A DNA stretch of 64,000 nucleotides, from the NCBI GenBank assembly GCA_039814575.1, contig JBCCAY010000014.1:29647-93646 (forward strand), read 5' to 3'. The stretch's first letter is position 1. The number at the start of each line of letters is the position of its first letter. Below the pieces are notes generated by a model. That model made no database searches. It was not told the origin of the DNA and was given only the letters and a program-made list of their open reading frames with translations. Positions 60,959-64,000 of the stretch are shown in pieces. Made by a program: the position numbers and the translations under genes. Source of the stretch: MED-G105 sp039814575 (lineage in GTDB: Bacteria > Pseudomonadota > Alphaproteobacteria > Caulobacterales > Parvularculaceae).

Positions 60959-62512
60959 TTAATCGCTTGATGCGCCGATTGAACCAGACAGCGTGAAATC
61001 GACATCGTCTAGCGGCCAAATCGGACGCCGGATATTCTTGTAGGGAAATATCGCGTAGTCCCGAGAACCGATGCCGCCGCCATCGACATATAACAATTTC
61101 GACGAGAATTGATCGTAGTCCGCCCTCAGATGGTTTTGCCCCTTTAGAAAGATGACCGAGGCGTCGTTCGGGTCATAGCCGAAAATGCGTAATTGCTCGC
61201 GTTCTTCCGATTGGCTTGGATAGGTCGTCACAATGACGTCGATCGCGCTGATTTTAAGGCGGACGCTCGGCCCGAGATCGGCCTCAAAGCCTGGCATATA
61301 AGGGCCTTTTCGAACGTAGCGCCCGTCAATGATCGATACGACGCGTGCTTCGATATCGAGCGGGCCGCCGCCGAATTCTGGGGCGCGCTTGCCGCCCAGC
61401 GGTCCTTTGACGATTTGTCCAACGCCTGCGGCTTGCGCCGTTTTCACCATGTCCGGGTCGGCGATTGCGTAAAAGACGCCGCTCGTAACCTGCGAGTCGA
61501 TGAGAATTTTAAGCAAGTTCGTTGAATCGCCATGGGCGCCCGCGCCAGGATTGTCTGACATATCGGCGATGATAAGCGGTTCGTCATTTGGCGCAGCGCT
61601 CGCTAAAAGCGCGGCCACTTCGCTGAGGTCGATCGTCTTGATCGTGACGGCGGACTTACCCTCCCATGCATCGTCGAGTAAGTCGCGCCCGATGGTCGCG
61701 AGGGCGGCGCGCGTCGCTTTCGTGTCGCCGTCCGACATCACGACGATGCTGGGGCCAATCTCTTTTCGGTCGCCCCAGGCGAAGCCGACATTCACGTCGA
61801 CCGATAGAATGTCCGCGTGCGCTTTCTCGTGCGTCTCGGCCTTTTCAAGCGCCTGCCGCATAGGCCCTGACGGATCGAGCGTTCGGCCGCGATCAAGGGC
61901 GTCCATCATCGGCCCCCGCATGACGTGGACCTTGGGGCTGATAAGGCCGCGCATGGTTTTCTCGAGGAGATCGCCGGCGCGAACCGCCGTTTCAACAAGA
62001 TCGACATGCGGCGTCGTGCGGTAGGAAGTTAAGATATCGACGTTCCCAACCAATTCGTCTGATACGTTCGCATGCAGATCGAGCGTCGCGGCGATCGGCG
62101 TGTCGCCGACGACCGTTCGAATGCGCCTGGTTAGATCGCCTTCCAGATCAGGGCAGCTCTCCGAGCATGCTGATCCATGCAACACAATAAAGACGCCGTC
62201 GACGGGCATTGCGGCCTTTAAGGCGTTGATGATCGCGTCCGCAATCATTTCATAAGTGTCGCTCGTCAGCGGACCGCCCGCCACCCCCATATAACAGGGG
62301 CCGGTCGCTAAGTTCCAACCATGTGTTTTTGCGCAGGAATACGCGCCGCCAATCTCGGTGCTTGCATTTTCTCCGTGTTCGTCGAGGTTTTCTCCTTCTA
62401 GTAGGAAAAACTCGTCAAGCACGGCTTTACAGCGGGAGAAGCTGTGCGATTCGTATGCGAACCCTGCAAGAAAAACACGTTTTTTTGTTTCGGACGACGG
62501 ATCGTTCTTCAT
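60959..62512 (-). CDS. M81 family metallopeptidase (MlrC-like)
   Basis: A 517-residue M81 protein, the family of microcystinase C. Metal-ligand residues are visible: His112 in FIVLHGSACSE, Asp145 and His147 in TLDLHANVS, and His169 in TTPHVDLVETA. The C-terminal half has the ADMSDNPGAGAHGDST loop. MlrC degrades linear microcystin; most other members are uncharacterised, so the substrate is not known. It has no signal peptide. It is downstream of an M24-fold gene by 89 bases, in the same orientation. Confidence 0.88.
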   Translation of the reverse strand: MKNDPSSETKKRVFLAGFAYESHSFSRCKAVLDEFFLLEGENLDEHGENASTEIGGAYSCAKTHGWNLATGPCYMGVAGGPLTSDTYEMIADAIINALKAAMPVDGVFIVLHGSACSESCPDLEGDLTRRIRTVVGDTPIAATLDLHANVSDELVGNVDILTSYRTTPHVDLVETAVRAGDLLEKTMRGLISPKVHVMRGPMMDALDRGRTLDPSGPMRQALEKAETHEKAHADILSVDVNVGFAWGDRKEIGPSIVVMSDGDTKATRAALATIGRDLLDDAWEGKSAVTIKTIDLSEVAALLASAAPNDEPLIIADMSDNPGAGAHGDSTNLLKILIDSQVTSGVFYAIADPDMVKTAQAAGVGQIVKGPLGGKRAPEFGGGPLDIEARVVSIIDGRYVRKGPYMPGFEADLGPSVRLKISAIDVIVTTYPSQSEEREQLRIFGYDPNDASVIFLKGQNHLRADYDQFSSKLLYVDGGGIGSRDYAIFPYKNIRRPIWPLDDVDFTLSGSIGASSD

Positions 62513-62601
62513 GTTGGGCCTTTGAGTTTTCGCCTTGCCTCTAAACGCTAGCGTTAAGAGGCAAGGGCGGCGTTGAGCGCAGTGTTTTGAAGTAAGCGAT
62601 T

Positions 62602-63759
62602 TTAAACGGCCGCGATGCGGCGCAGATCGCGTGGGAGACGGGAGAGAATTTCATTGCCCGTCGCGCCGATGATGACGCTGTCGCTCGTCACTGCGCCGAC
62701 TTTTTCAGCGTGGTCGTAAAGGAAGCAAATGAGGTGCAGCACCATCGATTCTTCGACCTTGCGTTCGCCGTCTGGGCAGACGCTGAAAGCGCAGCGATTG
62801 TTCCAGCCGAGCCCGATCGAATAGCCAATACGGTGGTGGAAGGCGTCGCCATAGCCGGCGGCGCGAACGACCGATCGGCCCGCCTCGTCGACATCGCCGG
62901 AAACCGCGCCGGGCCGCGCCGCCTCGATCGCGGCGCGAACAGCGCCGTCAGCGGCGTCGTGCAGACGCTGGACGTGTGCATTCTCTCCGTATAAAGCCGT
63001 TCGAGACATACCGCCGGCATAACCGGAGACGAAAGCGCCGGTTTCAACCGTCACCGGGTCGCCTGGCTTTAGCTTGTTTTCGCCGGCGAATCCGTGCGGC
63101 AAGATCGTTCTCTCACCAATCAGCAAATTGGTGTCGACGGGAACGAAATTGGCGCCGTTTTCTTCCATCGTTGCGCGCATGCTGTTTTCAATGCTGGCTT
63201 CGGTCGCGCCCGGAACGATCGCCTCATAAAACGCTTCGTACGCAACGTCAGTGACGCGTTGCGCCCGCTTAAGGCAATTGATCTCGACATCAGACTTAAG
63301 ATCGAGCAGGCGGCCGACAAGCGGCGTTACGTCAGAAATTTGCAGATCGGGCAATGCCTCGCGTAAACCGTCTAAATCGCGCGGCGCCAGTCCCCAATTA
63401 TCAAGCTCTAAACCAATGCGCGCCGCGCCAAGATCGAGTTTGCGGAGGGTCTCAGCCCAACCACGCGTGCAGTCTTCTCGGCCGGCAAAGTAGGTCTCGA
63501 CCTCGAGTGGGATTGACTCATGGAGGACGCTCAAGCGGTCCATAAAGCGCACCACGATCGTTCGCGGTCGCCCTGGCGCAATGATGAGCGGGAAAGGCGT
63601 CATGTCCGCCGCGCGCCCGTCATACCCTGTGAAGTACAAGAGAGATTGGCGCGACGTGATGCAAATTCCGTCTAAACCAGCTTCTGATAGAGCCGCTAAC
63701 GCGACGTTCCACCGGCGGTCATATTCGGATTGCGGGATATTTGGATCGTTTACGGACAT
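62602..63759 (-). CDS. M24-fold (creatinase/prolidase-like) protein, metal ligands missing
   Basis: A 385-residue protein with the N-terminal creatinase domain and the C-terminal pita-bread fold. Compared by eye with the M24 consensus, all five metal ligands are replaced: Asp to Glu (VTVETGAF), Asp to Gly (GYAGGMSRT), His to Tyr (IGYSIGLGW), Glu to Ile (MVLHLI) and Glu to Ser (AVTSDSV). Creatinase itself is metal-free but keeps some of these residues. The protein is either a metal-independent hydrolase or a pseudoenzyme. AAGGAA precedes the ATG, and the M81 peptidase gene follows. Confidence 0.85.
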   Translation of the reverse strand: MSVNDPNIPQSEYDRRWNVALAALSEAGLDGICITSRQSLLYFTGYDGRAADMTPFPLIIAPGRPRTIVVRFMDRLSVLHESIPLEVETYFAGREDCTRGWAETLRKLDLGAARIGLELDNWGLAPRDLDGLREALPDLQISDVTPLVGRLLDLKSDVEINCLKRAQRVTDVAYEAFYEAIVPGATEASIENSMRATMEENGANFVPVDTNLLIGERTILPHGFAGENKLKPGDPVTVETGAFVSGYAGGMSRTALYGENAHVQRLHDAADGAVRAAIEAARPGAVSGDVDEAGRSVVRAAGYGDAFHHRIGYSIGLGWNNRCAFSVCPDGERKVEESMVLHLICFLYDHAEKVGAVTSDSVIIGATGNEILSRLPRDLRRIAAV

Positions 63760-63865
63760 TTCAAATTCCTTTCTTCAGCGTTGCGGCGTGTGAGTTAGCA
63801 TGCTGGCGTCCGCACGCCGGCGCCGGGTTCGTGGTTGCAAATGGAATGAAGGGGGGGTGTCTTAG

Positions 63866-64000
63866 AGGCCATACGAAAAATAAGTTGAGTGGTTTCAGCG
63901 GTTTATGATTCTCTTTGTTTGCTTAGAACACGGAGTATCACGATGCCTTGGACTGAAACCACTCGACCAGATTATGACCGGCGTTCTTTGCGGTATGCAA
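63866..64000 (+). mobile_element. Left end of an IS5-family element, truncated by the window
   Basis: The last about 135 bases carry the promoter side and first codons of an IS5-family transposase. The exact left boundary and inverted repeat are not determined; AGAGGCCATACGAAAAATAA near 63864-63883 is a candidate terminal sequence. Confidence 0.6.
63943..64000 (+). CDS. IS5-family transposase, N-terminal fragment
   Basis: Nineteen residues are visible before the window ends: MPWTETTRPDYDRRSLRYA. IS5-family transposases commonly start with a segment of the form MxWTETTRxxYxRxxLRYASDLTD, so the match is strong for its length. GGAGTATCACG precedes the ATG. The rest of the gene lies beyond the window, so completeness cannot be judged. 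Confidence 0.8.
   Translation, partial: MPWTETTRPDYDRRSLRYA

Overview
The window reads as chromosomal DNA of an alphaproteobacterium with a moderately high GC content. It probably lies near the Caulobacterales/Hyphomonadales/Parvularculales side of the class. The evidence is the block lptF-lptG-lptD-surA-pdxA-rsmA, the neighbours cobS/J-domain protein/bolA and rpsU/COQ9, and several families that are mainly alphaproteobacterial: TrcR (DUF1013), DUF1192, DUF1465, TIGR02444, DUF465 and the CC0125/CC1285 lipoprotein family. I see no rRNA, tRNA, CRISPR array or prophage. Most of the window is housekeeping DNA. Accessory character is concentrated at about 0.1-2 kb (metal cluster), 3.9-6.9 kb (a large STAND-type ATPase) and the last 140 bases (an IS5-family transposon entering from the right).

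Layout: 0.2-1.7 kb, MerC-type membrane protein, Fur/Zur-type regulator and DUF2946-like protein, probably one metal-responsive operon. 1.8-3.7 kb, patatin-like hydrolase and 3-hydroxybutyrate dehydrogenase. 3.9-6.85 kb, STAND-type ATPase with seven 43-residue repeats. 7.0-8.9 kb, dienelactone hydrolase and nitronate monooxygenase. 9.1-10.4 kb, two overlapping genes for small secreted proteins, one with a CARDB-like domain. 10.5-14 kb, cobS, J-domain protein, bolA, lipoprotein and cupin. 14-22.3 kb, outer-membrane biogenesis block. 22.5-27.5 kb, pepA, DUF1499, acyl-CoA dehydrogenase and an SDR. 27.6-36.8 kb, MipA, rpsU, COQ9, purEK, a diguanylate cyclase, ubiX and two DUF465 proteins. 36-44.7 kb, a degenerate SDR, trcR, quinone oxidoreductase, rpmE, an arylesterase-like propeller, an M16 peptidase and a GNAT. 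44.8-47.5 kb, a membrane EAL protein. 47.6-53.8 kb, AlgH, peroxiredoxin, rnhA, ispH, a lipoprotein and argS. 53.8-57.9 kb, a riboflavin operon ribD-ribE-ribB-ribH-folE behind a clear FMN riboswitch. 58-63.8 kb, msrA, a DoxX-like protein, purB, an M81 peptidase and an M24-fold protein.

Points that deserve attention: (1) the STAND ATPase, whose repeat array holds two 112-bp identical stretches exactly three units apart, a sign of recent in-frame expansion or conversion; (2) two essential genes that appear to start at near-cognate codons, lptF at ACG and rpsU at CTG, each behind a good Shine-Dalgarno sequence; (3) the FMN-riboswitch operon, in which a terminator hairpin abuts the ribD start codon and whose last gene is folE; (4) two probable pseudoenzymes, an SDR with Y-to-F and K-to-Q changes and an M24-fold protein with all five metal ligands replaced; (5) a recurrent pattern of 13-19 bp tandem duplications between genes.

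All functional assignments come from reading motifs by eye. No database search was run.
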